DNA of 64,000 bases from Ga0077527 sp038316355 (GTDB taxonomy: Bacteria; Pseudomonadota; Gammaproteobacteria; Burkholderiales; SG8-41): NCBI GenBank assembly GCA_038316355.1, contig JBBQAO010000012.1, positions 3,470-67,469 on the forward strand, read 5' to 3'. Below, piece by piece: positions 16,004 through 25,225 of the stretch. Positions within the stretch are counted from its first letter, which is position 1. Every line of letters begins with the position of its first letter. Below the pieces are notes generated by a model, which searched no databases, was not told the DNA's origin, and saw nothing but the letters and a program-made list of their open reading frames with translations. Both the position numbers and the translations under genes were made by a program.

Positions 16004-16918
16004 TCAGGCTTCAAAACGCGTGCCTGCGTCGATGGGTGTTCCCGCCAGAAACTGGCGCGGCGCGAGCCGTTTGCCGCCAGCACGCTGCAATTCCAGCAGG
16101 CGGATGGCCCCGGTCCCGGTTGCAACAACAACACCATTGTTATCCGCCTGCACCACGGTGCCGGGAACGGCGGTGGCCGTCGCCGGTTCGGCGCGCCAGA
16201 TTTTCAGCGTCTGTCCGTTCCAGATCGTGCATGCGCCGGGTGTCGGGTTGTATGCGCGGATCAGACGATCTATTTCAGCAGCCGGCCGCGTCCAGTCGAT
16301 ATGTGCTTCGGCCTTGCTGATTTTTGTGGCGTAGCTTGCGCATGCGTCCTCCTGCGCTACGCACTGCGGCTGTTCCTGCAGCACGCGCAGCAGCAGTTGT
16401 GTGCCGACAGCGGCGAGTTTGTCATGCAGGGTCTGCGCATTGTCATCATCGGCAATCGGCACGGCCTGCGCCAGCAGCATGGCTCCGGTATCCAGCCCCG
16501 CGTCCATCTGCATGATGGTCACACCGGTCTCGCGGTCACCGGCCAGTATGGCACGCTGGATCGGCGCCGCGCCGCGCCACCGCGGCAGCAAGGACGCATG
16601 GATATTCAGGCAGCCGCGGGGCGGCAACTGCAGCAACGATTCGGGAATCATCAGCCCGTAGGCCGCGACCACCATGACCTCGGCGTGCAGATTCGCAAGT
16701 TGCGCGGTCAGCGCGGAATCCTTGAGCGTCACGGGCTGCGACAGCGCAAGCTGGCGGGCCAGCGCGAGTTGTTTCACCGCTGAAGCCTGCGGCTTCAGGC
16801 CGCGCCCGGCCGGCCGGTCCGGCTGTGTCAGCACATGCACCACGTCATGCCCGCCGTCGAGCAGCGCAGCCAGCGCAGCAGCGGCAAACGCCGGTGTACC
16901 TGCAAAAATGATTCTCAA
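16004..16918 (-). CDS. fmt: methionyl-tRNA formyltransferase
   Basis: The gene encodes 304 residues. It transfers a formyl group from 10-formyl-tetrahydrofolate to initiator Met-tRNA. The N-terminal Rossmann-like domain starts RIIFAGTPAFAAAALAALL, and the catalytic/folate signature is seen as NIHASLLPRWRGAAPIQRAI followed by TGVTIMQMDAGLDTG. The C-terminal OB-fold domain binds tRNA. The start codon is a TTG (16918-16916) without an obvious ribosome site. The gene lies 27 bases after def, the usual partnership: Fmt adds the formyl group that Def later removes. Confidence 0.95.
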   Translation of the reverse strand: MRIIFAGTPAFAAAALAALLDGGHDVVHVLTQPDRPAGRGLKPQASAVKQLALARQLALSQPVTLKDSALTAQLANLHAEVMVVAAYGLMIPESLLQLPPRGCLNIHASLLPRWRGAAPIQRAILAGDRETGVTIMQMDAGLDTGAMLLAQAVPIADDDNAQTLHDKLAAVGTQLLLRVLQEQPQCVAQEDACASYATKISKAEAHIDWTRPAAEIDRLIRAYNPTPGACTIWNGQTLKIWRAEPATATAVPGTVVQADNNGVVVATGTGAIRLLELQRAGGKRLAPRQFLAGTPIDAGTRFEA

Positions 16919-16945
16919 TGGGGGAGTTGCGCGCGCGGCGCCGCT

Positions 16946-17449
16946 TTACATGGCCTGCCGCTGCTGTTTAGACAGCTTGGCGGTGATGCGTTGTTGCTTC
17001 AGGCGGGATAGTTTCTCGACAAAAACCCGCCCGATCAGATGATCCATTTCATGCTGGATGCAAACCGCCAGCAGGCCATCGGCCTCGAACTGGCGTTGCT
17101 GCCCGTTTTCGTCGAGCGCCTTTACCGTAACCCGGGCGGCACGCGTGACTTTCTCGAAAATTCCCGGCACCGACAGGCAACCCTCCTCGCATTCGGCTTC
17201 GCCCTCGGCACGGATGATTTCCGGGTTGATGAAAACCTGCAACTGGTCGCGGATTTCGGAAATGTCGATAACGATGAGGCGCAGGTGCACGTCCACTTGT
17301 GTTGCGGCGAGACCAATACCCGGCGCAGCGTACATGGTGTCAGCCATGTCTTTGATTAATTTACGTATTTTGTCATCCACCCGCTTCACCGGTGCTGCGA
17401 CCTTGTGCAGACGCGGATCGGGGTAGTGCAATATCGGAAGTAAAGCCAT
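16946..17449 (-). CDS. def: peptide deformylase
   Basis: The gene encodes 167 residues, typical length. It removes the N-formyl group from nascent proteins using a metal (Fe or Ni/Zn). All three family motifs are intact: GIGLAATQ (45-51), EGCLSVPG with metal ligand Cys91, and QHEMDHLIG with ligands His133 and His137 and catalytic Glu134. It is the first gene of the def-fmt-rsmB-DUF4390-ntrY-ntrX run and is divergent from the LysM gene, so the 112-base gap at 17450-17561 should hold two promoters. Confidence 0.95.
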   Translation of the reverse strand: MALLPILHYPDPRLHKVAAPVKRVDDKIRKLIKDMADTMYAAPGIGLAATQVDVHLRLIVIDISEIRDQLQVFINPEIIRAEGEAECEEGCLSVPGIFEKVTRAARVTVKALDENGQQRQFEADGLLAVCIQHEMDHLIGRVFVEKLSRLKQQRITAKLSKQQRQAM

Positions 17450-17561
17450 GAAAAACTTGCCAATTTAATCAGCTAGATGCAGAATTTAAACCAAACTCTT
17501 ACGTCGGCTGCGGTTTCTGCACGAGTACGCCGGCGACGCTCACATTAAGGTGGGGCTCCAC

Positions 17562-18704
17562 ATGCGAAAAGCAATTATATCCCTGATTTTGTTGATAACT
17601 CCGGCACTGGCCGCAGTTGCTGCCACGCCCGCTGACATGCGGGATGGCGCTCCAGACCGTTACACAGTGCAGAGAGGGGACACCTTGTGGGGCATTTCCG
17701 GGCGCTACCTGAAGGAGCCGTGGCGCTGGCCGGAGCTGTGGAAAATGAATCAGGAGCAATTGAAGAATCCGCACCTGATTTACCCCGGTGACGTCATCGT
17801 GCTGGACCGCAGCAGTGGCGAAGCCCGGCTGAGCCTGGTGCAACTGGACACCATAAAGCTGGGACCGAAGGTGCGCAGCGAACCCAGCGCGCGCAGTGCC
17901 GTGCCCAGCATTCTGCCGTCCGTGATTGAACCGTTCCTGTCCAAACCGCTGGTTGTCGGTGAGAATGAACTTGAAAGCGCGGCAAAAATCGTCGCAACTG
18001 CCGATGGCCGTGTCACGCTGGGACCGGGCGATCGCGCATTCGTCCACGGCCTCGCCAAGAACAAAGGCGACCAATGGCAGATTTTCCGCCGCGGTGATCC
18101 GCTGGTTGATCCCGAGAACAATCAGATTCTCGGTTATGAAGCCACTTATCTGGGCGAGGCTCAGGTGCGTCAGCATGGCAATGTCGCGACCATAGAAATC
18201 GTCCGCTCCGTCCAGGAAATCTTCCGTGACGACCGCCTGCTGCCGCTGGGCAAACAAACGCCGGTTTTTGCGTATGTGCCGCAACCGCCGAAGACGCCGG
18301 TCAAGGGCCGCATCATCTCGGCCTACGGCGGCCTGCAGGAAACCGGTCCGCTGTCCATCGTGACCTTGTCAAAAGGCAGCAAAGACGGGTTGCAGGTCGG
18401 CACCGTGCTTGCCATTGAACGCAGCCAGACCAGCGCACGTTACAGCCAGCGCACCGCGCCACTGTTCGGCCGCAGCGGCTTCTCCGGCAGTGACGCGCCG
18501 CGCACTTATTACGGCGAAACCATTCCGGCGCGCGACACCCTGATGGAGCGGGGCGAAGCAATCACCAACCAAGACATCGCCCAACTGCCCGACCAGCGTT
18601 ACGGTCTGGTCATGGTGTTCCGCACCTTTGACCGCGCATCATTTGCGCTGGTGATGGAAGCCAGCCGCCCGGTCACGGTCTCCGATTTCGTAACTAATCC
18701 CTGA
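17562..18704 (+). CDS. LysM domain-containing exported protein
   Basis: The gene encodes 380 residues. It has a Sec signal peptide (RKAIISLILLITPALAAVAA, cleavage near ATPA at 21-24) and one LysM domain at about 33-81 (YTVQRGDTLWGISGRYL ... LIYPGDVIVL), which binds peptidoglycan glycan strands. The remaining 300 residues have no catalytic motif I recognise; they contain a repeated beta-rich pattern and end with TVSDFVTNP. The protein is probably periplasmic or outer-membrane associated. The ATG at 17562 is preceded by AAGGTGGGG; a GTG four codons upstream is less likely. In betaproteobacteria this family is regularly encoded between def and dprA, as here. Confidence 0.88.
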   Translation: MRKAIISLILLITPALAAVAATPADMRDGAPDRYTVQRGDTLWGISGRYLKEPWRWPELWKMNQEQLKNPHLIYPGDVIVLDRSSGEARLSLVQLDTIKLGPKVRSEPSARSAVPSILPSVIEPFLSKPLVVGENELESAAKIVATADGRVTLGPGDRAFVHGLAKNKGDQWQIFRRGDPLVDPENNQILGYEATYLGEAQVRQHGNVATIEIVRSVQEIFRDDRLLPLGKQTPVFAYVPQPPKTPVKGRIISAYGGLQETGPLSIVTLSKGSKDGLQVGTVLAIERSQTSARYSQRTAPLFGRSGFSGSDAPRTYYGETIPARDTLMERGEAITNQDIAQLPDQRYGLVMVFRTFDRASFALVMEASRPVTVSDFVTNP

Positions 18705-18742
18705 TTGCCGCAGCGGGAGCTTGTTTCCGCTGGCCCCCTCCG

Positions 18743-19825
18743 ATGTCTGTCGACGCGGATCTGGAAGTCTGGCTCCGCCTGAGCCTGCTGCCGGGACTGG
18801 GACACCAATCACTGCGCAAGCTGCTGGTCGCGCTGGGCACACCTGAAAACGTCCTGGCCGCCAGCCACCGCGAACTGCGCGGCATTGTCAGCGAAAAAAT
18901 CGCCATTGCCATCCGCAGTGGCGGTGCCGATCCGGCAAGCTGGAGCGCCGTCGGGCCCTGGCTGGAGGATGCTGCCAATCACATCATTACTCTGGCAGAC
19001 GCCGCTTATCCGCAGGCCTTGCTGGAAATTCCTGATCCGCCACCGCTGATCTACGTGAAGGGACGGCTGGATCTGCTGGGCCGGCAAGGGTTTGCCATCG
19101 TCGGCAGCCGCAACGCCACCGCACAGGGTCTTGCCAATGCGGAAGCCTTTGCCACCGCGCTCAGCAATGCGGGCCTCACCATCATCAGCGGGTTGGCGTT
19201 GGGTGTGGATGCAGCCGCACATCGTGGCGGGCTCGACGGTGCCAGTTCAACCGTTGCCGTGATCGGCACCGGACTCGATACCGTGTACCCGGCGCGCAAC
19301 CGCGATCTCGCCCATCGCATTGCAGCGCAAGGCACACTGATCTCGGAATTTCCGCTGGGTACGCCGGCACTGGCTGCCAATTTTCCGCGACGCAATCGCC
19401 TGATTTGTGGATTGTCCAAAGGCTGCCTGGTTGTCGAAGCTGCAATTTCCAGCGGGTCTCTGATTACCGCACGCCTCGCAACAGATCAGGGTCGGGAAGT
19501 GTTTGCGATTCCCGGCTCAATACACTCTCCGCTGGCCAAGGGTTGTCACGCGCTGATCAAGCAGGGTGCCAAACTGGTGGAATCGGCGCAGGATGTGCTG
19601 GAAGAACTGGGTTTGTCACAGGCAACACGGGTTGCCCCAACGTCGGCGGACGCTGCGAAGGCCCATCCGCTGCTCGCGCATATCGGCTTCGATCCGGTGG
19701 ACGTTGATACCTTGCAACAACGCAGCGCACTCGCCATCGATGTGCTCAGCACTACGCTGACCGAACTCGAATTAGCGGGATGTGTCGAAAGCCTGCCCGG
19801 GGGACGCTGGCAACGCCTGTCCTGA
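18743..19825 (+). CDS. dprA: DNA-processing protein DprA
   Basis: The gene encodes 360 residues. DprA binds incoming single-stranded DNA during natural transformation and loads RecA on it. A N-terminal SAM/HhH-like segment (about 1-70) is followed by the Rossmann-like core: AIVGSRNATAQG, GLTIISGLALGVDAAAHRGGL, AVIGTGLDTVYPARNRDLA, FPRRNRLICGLSKGCLVVEA and SGSLITARLATDQGREVFAIPG. A winged-helix-like C-terminal domain (from about 300) is present. The gene starts 38 bases after the LysM gene. The smg gene that commonly follows dprA in this lineage is not found; 256 non-coding bases lead to topB. Confidence 0.95.
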   Translation: MSVDADLEVWLRLSLLPGLGHQSLRKLLVALGTPENVLAASHRELRGIVSEKIAIAIRSGGADPASWSAVGPWLEDAANHIITLADAAYPQALLEIPDPPPLIYVKGRLDLLGRQGFAIVGSRNATAQGLANAEAFATALSNAGLTIISGLALGVDAAAHRGGLDGASSTVAVIGTGLDTVYPARNRDLAHRIAAQGTLISEFPLGTPALAANFPRRNRLICGLSKGCLVVEAAISSGSLITARLATDQGREVFAIPGSIHSPLAKGCHALIKQGAKLVESAQDVLEELGLSQATRVAPTSADAAKAHPLLAHIGFDPVDVDTLQQRSALAIDVLSTTLTELELAGCVESLPGGRWQRLS

Positions 19826-20081
19826 CCATTTATTGAAAACGTTGTTAGCGTAAAACAGCCCAGCCTTGATGCTGATGCAAGTCTTTCTTAATCAATGACT
19901 TGATGGCGTGCGCGCGCAGTTGCTGCGCTCCCAACACGCTCGCCCATCACTTTTTCGGAGGGCGGTTGATCCCGGCTTGCGCTGACCGGGGATTGTTCTT
20001 ATCATCGGGCGCTCTTTTCCACGGCGCGGCAGTCCGGCGCCCCATCTGCAGCGGTATTAATCCGCAAATTCAACGGTTTAC

Positions 20082-22664
20082 ATGGCGAAAACGCTCATCA
20101 TCGCGGAAAAACCTTCTGTCGCCGGCGACATCGCGCGCGTTCTTGGCGGATTCACCAAGCATGCCGAGTATTTCGAAAATGACGACTATGTGGTGTCGTC
20201 CGCGGTCGGCCATTTGCTGGAAATTGCTGCTCCCGAAGAATTCGAAGTCAAACGCGGCAAATGGTCATTCGCCAATTTGCCGGTGATTCCGCCGCATTTT
20301 GACCTGAATCCGATCGTCAAAAGTGAAGCCCGGCTGAAAGTGCTGGCCAAGCTGCTAAAACGCAAGGACGTCACCAAGGTGATCAATGCCTGTGACGCGG
20401 GCCGCGAAGGCGAGCTGATTTTCCGTTACATCGCGCAGGCGACCAACAGCACCAAGCCGGTATCACGGCTGTGGTTGCAGTCGATGACGCCGGCCGCCAT
20501 CCGCGAGGGTTTCACCAAGCTGCGTAGCGACGATGAAATGCAGCCGCTGGCGGATGCTGCGCGCAGCCGCAGCGAAGCCGACTGGCTGATCGGCATCAAC
20601 GGCACGCGAGCGATGACGGCCTTCAACAGCAAAGGCGGCGGTTTTTACCTGACCACCGTCGGTCGGGTGCAAACGCCGACTTTGATGATCGTCGTCGACC
20701 GCGAACAAAAAATTCGCAAATTCGTACCGCGTGATTACTGGGAAGTGCGCGCGACATTCGGTGCCAAGACCGGTGATTACGAAGGACGCTGGTTCGATCC
20801 GGCATTCAAACGCGACGAAAACGACGCAGAAAAACGCGACAGCCGCCTGTGGGACGGCAAAGCCGCAGAAAAAATTGCCGAAGCCTGCCGTGGCAAGACC
20901 GGCACGGTCACCGAAGAATCAAAACCGTCGTCGCAGCTGTCGCCCATGCTGTTCGACCTGACCTCATTGCAGCGCGAAGCGAATGGCAAATTCGGATTTT
21001 CGGCGAAAACCACACTGTCGATCGCCCAGGAATTGTACGAGCGGCACAAGGCGCTGACTTATCCGCGAACGGATTCCCGGCACCTGCCCGAAGATTACAT
21101 GGCGACGGTCAAGACCACGCTGGACGCTCTCGGCGGCGAAGCGCAGTTCGGCCCGTTTGCCAAGGAAATCATCAAGGGCAAGTGGATCAAGCCGAACAAA
21201 CGCATTTTTGACAACAGCAAGATTTCGGATCACTTCGCTATCATTCCGACGCCGCAGCCGCCGAAAAGCCTCAACGAAGTACAGCAGAAGATTTACGACC
21301 TGGTCGTGCGTCGTTTCATGGCGGTGTTTTTCCCGCCGGCGGAATACCTGGTCACCACGCGCATCACCGAAGTCGCGTCGTATCAGTTCAAGACCGAGGG
21401 CAAGATCCTGGTCAAACCGAGCTGGCTGGCGATTTACGGCAAAGACGAGCAGCAGGAAAGCGCCAATCTGCCGGCCGTAGGCAAAGGCGAAAAACCGCCG
21501 GTTAATGCCGTGGATCCGGTCGGGCTCGCAACACGGCCGCCGGCGCGTTACTCGGAAGCAACACTACTGAGCGCGATGGAAGGCGCCGGCAAGCTGATCG
21601 AGGACGACGAACTGCGTGATGCGATGGCACAGAAGGGTCTCGGTACGCCGGCAACCCGCGCCGCGATCATCGAACGCCTGATCGCCGAAAAATACATGGT
21701 GCGCGAAGGCCGCGAACTGATTCCGACAGCCAAGGCCTTCCAGTTGTTGACGCTGCTGAACGGATTGGGCGTCAGCGAACTGACACAACCGGAGCTGACG
21801 GGGGAGTGGGAATACAAGCTGCTGCAGATGGAGCGCGGCAAACTCAAGCGCACTTCCTTCATGAAGGAAATCGCCACCATTACCGAGCGCATCGTCAAAC
21901 GTGCCAAGGAATACAACAACGAAACCATTCCCGGCGACTACGCGACTCTGCAGACGCCGTGCCCGCATTGCGCCGGTACGGTCAAGGAAAACTACCGGCG
22001 CTTCGCCTGCGAGGCCTGCGAGTTTTCGATTACCAAAATACCGGGCGGTCGCCAGTTCGAGATTGAGGAAGTGGAAACGCTGCTGCGTGAGCGCACCATC
22101 GGCCCGCTGCAGGGTTTCCGCTCAAAAATGGGCCGGCCCTTCGCCGCCATCCTGCGCATCGTGGCGGATAAAGAAACAAACAACTTCAAGCTTGAATTCG
22201 ATTTCGGCAACAGCAATCCGGATGGCGAACCGGAAGAAGTCGATTTTTCCGGCCATGAATCACTGGGCACCTGCCCGAAATGTGGCGGCAAGGTGTACGA
22301 GCACGGCATGAATTATGTTTGTGAAAACCTGCCTCCGCGCAAATGCGACTTCCGTTCGGGCAAGGTCATATTGCGCCAGGAAATCCAGCGCGAACAGATG
22401 CAGAAGCTGCTGAAGGACGGCCGCACCGACCTGCTGGATGCCTTCGTGTCCAATCGCAACGGCCGCCGCTTCAAGGCCTTCCTCGTGCGGCAGCCTGACG
22501 GCAAGGTGGGTTTTGAGTTTGCGCCGCGCGCGGCTAAAGGCGACAAGGAAAGCAGTGGCAGCAAAGCCGCCAGGGGTAGTAAAAAAGCTGCCCCCGCCGC
22601 TGTTACCGTTGTCGAAAAGCCGGTGCCCGCCAACAAGAAGCGTGCGATTCTCGCGAAAAAATAA
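20082..22664 (+). CDS. topB: DNA topoisomerase III
   Basis: The gene encodes 860 residues, a type IA topoisomerase of the TopB class. The Toprim domain shows IIAEKPSVAGDIARVLGG with Glu9 and ACDAGREGEL (103-112). The active site is ALTYPRTDSRHLPEDY with the nucleophile Tyr327. The C-terminal part has two zinc-ribbon segments (CPHC...CEAC near 630 and CPKCGGKVYEHGMNYVC near 730) and ends in an Ala/Lys-rich tail. It decatenates and unlinks single-stranded DNA, for example at replication forks. It resembles the large TopB found downstream of dprA in betaproteobacteria, not TopA. It converges with gyrB across a terminator. Confidence 0.94.
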   Translation: MAKTLIIAEKPSVAGDIARVLGGFTKHAEYFENDDYVVSSAVGHLLEIAAPEEFEVKRGKWSFANLPVIPPHFDLNPIVKSEARLKVLAKLLKRKDVTKVINACDAGREGELIFRYIAQATNSTKPVSRLWLQSMTPAAIREGFTKLRSDDEMQPLADAARSRSEADWLIGINGTRAMTAFNSKGGGFYLTTVGRVQTPTLMIVVDREQKIRKFVPRDYWEVRATFGAKTGDYEGRWFDPAFKRDENDAEKRDSRLWDGKAAEKIAEACRGKTGTVTEESKPSSQLSPMLFDLTSLQREANGKFGFSAKTTLSIAQELYERHKALTYPRTDSRHLPEDYMATVKTTLDALGGEAQFGPFAKEIIKGKWIKPNKRIFDNSKISDHFAIIPTPQPPKSLNEVQQKIYDLVVRRFMAVFFPPAEYLVTTRITEVASYQFKTEGKILVKPSWLAIYGKDEQQESANLPAVGKGEKPPVNAVDPVGLATRPPARYSEATLLSAMEGAGKLIEDDELRDAMAQKGLGTPATRAAIIERLIAEKYMVREGRELIPTAKAFQLLTLLNGLGVSELTQPELTGEWEYKLLQMERGKLKRTSFMKEIATITERIVKRAKEYNNETIPGDYATLQTPCPHCAGTVKENYRRFACEACEFSITKIPGGRQFEIEEVETLLRERTIGPLQGFRSKMGRPFAAILRIVADKETNNFKLEFDFGNSNPDGEPEEVDFSGHESLGTCPKCGGKVYEHGMNYVCENLPPRKCDFRSGKVILRQEIQREQMQKLLKDGRTDLLDAFVSNRNGRRFKAFLVRQPDGKVGFEFAPRAAKGDKESSGSKAARGSKKAAPAAVTVVEKPVPANKKRAILAKK

Positions 22665-22683
22665 TCAATTAAAACAAATGGAT

Positions 22684-22719
22684 ACGGCCAGATTTGCCGG
22701 AGCAGAGTGGCCGTTTTTT
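22684..22719 (+). terminator. rho-independent terminator after topB
   Basis: Stem ACGGCCA (22684-22690)/TGGCCGT (22708-22714) with a 17-base loop is followed by a run of T (22714-22719). It lies between the convergent topB and gyrB genes. Confidence 0.65.
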
Positions 22720-22735
22720 ATTGTCGCAGTAGATA

Positions 22736-25156
22736 TCAAACGTCCAGGTTACGCACACCCAAGGCGTTGGTTTCGATGAACAGGCGGCGCGGTTCGACGG
22801 CATCGCCCATCAGCGTGGTGAAAATCTCGTCGGCGCCGATCGCATCTTCGATCTGCACCTTCAGCAGGCGGCGGGTTTTCGGATCCATCGTGGTATCCCA
22901 CAGTTGCTCGGGATTCATCTCGCCGAGACCTTTGTAGCGCTGAATGCCGATGCCACGCTGCACTTCCGCCAGGATCCAGTCGATCGCCTCGCGGAACTCC
23001 TTGACCGGATGCATCTGTTCGCCGCGCTTGATATAGGCGCCTTCACCGAGCAGGCCATGCAGCATCTGCGCCGTCTTGCGGATTTGCGCGTAATCGCCGC
23101 TTTGCAGGAAATCAACATCAATCATGCTGTTGCGGGCAACGCCGTGCTGGGTGCGTGAAATGCGCAGCGTATACAATTCGCTTTTTTCGTCGAGTACCAC
23201 ATCGATCCTGATGTTCTTGGCATCCTGGTAAAGACCAGCCAGTTCTTTCGCGCTTTTTTGCGCAGACGCCTCATCACCGAGATCCAGCGTCACCGGATTA
23301 TTGAGCAATCCATGCAGGGCTTCCGAATCAATGATCCGGCTTTCGCGCTCAATGACCGCTTCTGCCAGCAGATAATGTTTGGCCACTTCTTCCAGCGCGT
23401 CCTTGGACAGGGGCTGCGCACCGACCGTGGTATACAACTCGGCCTCGGCCAGTGCCTGCTTCAGCAGGTACTGCTTCAGTTCATGCTCATCCTTCAGGTA
23501 ACGCTCCTGCTTGCCGTGTTTGACCTTGTACAGCGGCGGTTGCGCAATATAAATGTGTCCACGCTCGACCAGCTCTGGCATTTGCCGGTAGAAGAAGGTC
23601 AGCAGCAGCGTGCGGATGTGTGAGCCGTCAACGTCGGCGTCGGTCATGATGATGATGCGGTGATAGCGCAGCTTGTCCGGGGTGTACTCGTCCTTGCCGA
23701 TGCCGGTGCCAAGCACGCTGATCAGCGTGGTGATCTCGGTCGATGAAATCACCTTGTCGAAACGTGCTTTCTCGACGTTGAGGATCTTGCCGCGCAGCGG
23801 CAGGATTGCCTGGTTTTTCCGGTCGCGTCCCTGCTTGGCGGAACCGCCGGCCGAATCACCCTCGACCAGATACAGTTCGCATTTCGACGGATCGCGTTCC
23901 TGGCAATCTGCCAGTTTTCCGGACAGGCCGAAGGAGTCCAGCACACCTTTACGGCGCGTCAGTTCGCGGGCCTTGCGTGCAGCTTCGCGCGCACGCGCGG
24001 CATCGACGATCTTGCCGCAGATGATCTTGGCGTCGTTCGGTTTCTCGAGCAGGAATTCCATCAGCCTCTGGCCAACGATTTCCTCCACCACTGGACGCAC
24101 TTCCGAGGACACCAGCTTGTCCTTGGTCTGCGAGGAAAACTTGGGCTCTGGAACCTTGACCGACAGTACCGCGGTCAATCCTTCTTTCATGTCATCGCCG
24201 CTGGTCTCGACCTTGGCCTTTTTCGCCTGCTCGGTCGACTCGATGTAGTTGTTCAGCGTGCGCGTCATTGCGGCGCGCAAACCCGTGAGATGGGTGCCGC
24301 CGTCACGCTGTGGAATATTGTTGGTGAAACACTGCATTGATTCCTGATAGGAATCGTTCCACTGCATGGCAACCTCGACGGTAATGCCGTCCTTGGTGCC
24401 CTGGATATGGAAAATGTTCGGGTGCAGCACGCTTTTCGCGCGGTTCATGTACTCGACGAAACCCTTGACACCGCCGCTGAAGGCAAATTTTTCTTCCTTG
24501 CCCGAACGCTGATCGGTCAGCGTGATTTTCACGCCGTGGTTCAGGAATGAAAGTTCGCGCAGACGTTTGGCGAGAATTTCATAGTGGAAATCGACGTTGC
24601 CGAAAATCTCCTTGCTTGCCAGGTAATGCACTTCGGTGCCGCGGCGCTCGCTTTTGCCGACCACCTTCAGCGGGGCTACAGCCTCGCCCATGCGAAATTC
24701 CATGCTGTGCATCTTGCCGTCGCGGCGAATGGTCAGTCGCAGCCATTCCGACAGGGCGTTGACCACGGATACGCCGACGCCGTGGAGACCACCGGAAATC
24801 TTGTAGGAATTGCTGTCGAATTTGCCGCCGGCGTGCAGTTCGGTCATTACCACTTCGGCAGTCGAACGCTTTTCCTCGTCATCCGGATGGATTTCCGTGG
24901 GAATGCCGCGACCATTGTCGGCGACGCTGATCGAGTTGTCAGGATGGATGATGATGGTGATTTCGTCACAGTGTCCAGCCAGGGCCTCGTCAACTGCGTT
25001 GTCAACAACTTCGAAAACGGTGTGATGCAGGCCGGTGCCATCACTGGTGTCACCGATATACATCCCCGGACGTTTACGCACGGCTTCAAGACCTTTGAGA
25101 ACCTTGATGCTGTTTGCATCGTATTCGTTGCCGGTGCGCTGTTCTTTTTCGCTCAT
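22736..25156 (-). CDS. gyrB: DNA gyrase subunit B
   Basis: The gene encodes 806 residues. With GyrA it introduces negative supercoils using ATP. The GHKL ATPase domain is shown by DNAVDEALAGHCDEI, DNGRGIP and the GGLHGVGVSVVNALS loop; the Toprim domain by LVEGDSAGGSAKQGRDRKNQAI (in part) and MTDADVDGSHIRTLL; the C-terminus by GLGEMNPEQLWDTTMDP, which contacts GyrA. The sequence ends GVRNLDV. The ATG at 25156 follows 69 bases after dnaN in the same direction. gyrA is not in the window. A ParE-type toxin, whose known target class is gyrase, is encoded at 1.9 kb. Confidence 0.97.
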   Translation of the reverse strand: MSEKEQRTGNEYDANSIKVLKGLEAVRKRPGMYIGDTSDGTGLHHTVFEVVDNAVDEALAGHCDEITIIIHPDNSISVADNGRGIPTEIHPDDEEKRSTAEVVMTELHAGGKFDSNSYKISGGLHGVGVSVVNALSEWLRLTIRRDGKMHSMEFRMGEAVAPLKVVGKSERRGTEVHYLASKEIFGNVDFHYEILAKRLRELSFLNHGVKITLTDQRSGKEEKFAFSGGVKGFVEYMNRAKSVLHPNIFHIQGTKDGITVEVAMQWNDSYQESMQCFTNNIPQRDGGTHLTGLRAAMTRTLNNYIESTEQAKKAKVETSGDDMKEGLTAVLSVKVPEPKFSSQTKDKLVSSEVRPVVEEIVGQRLMEFLLEKPNDAKIICGKIVDAARAREAARKARELTRRKGVLDSFGLSGKLADCQERDPSKCELYLVEGDSAGGSAKQGRDRKNQAILPLRGKILNVEKARFDKVISSTEITTLISVLGTGIGKDEYTPDKLRYHRIIIMTDADVDGSHIRTLLLTFFYRQMPELVERGHIYIAQPPLYKVKHGKQERYLKDEHELKQYLLKQALAEAELYTTVGAQPLSKDALEEVAKHYLLAEAVIERESRIIDSEALHGLLNNPVTLDLGDEASAQKSAKELAGLYQDAKNIRIDVVLDEKSELYTLRISRTQHGVARNSMIDVDFLQSGDYAQIRKTAQMLHGLLGEGAYIKRGEQMHPVKEFREAIDWILAEVQRGIGIQRYKGLGEMNPEQLWDTTMDPKTRRLLKVQIEDAIGADEIFTTLMGDAVEPRRLFIETNALGVRNLDV

Positions 25157-25225
25157 TGAATTTCTTTTCGTCCTTGTTTTTGAACTTATTTTTTAATTTA
25201 TTGAGTTCTCGGTGCTGCCGTTTTC

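Noticed and set aside
19900..20286. 128-codon plus-strand frame between dprA and topB
   Set aside because: It overlaps the conserved topB start in another frame and shows no family pattern; not smg.
20082..22664. Calling this gene topA
   Set aside because: The N-terminus, DAGREGE Toprim form and active-site context fit topoisomerase III (TopB) better than TopA.
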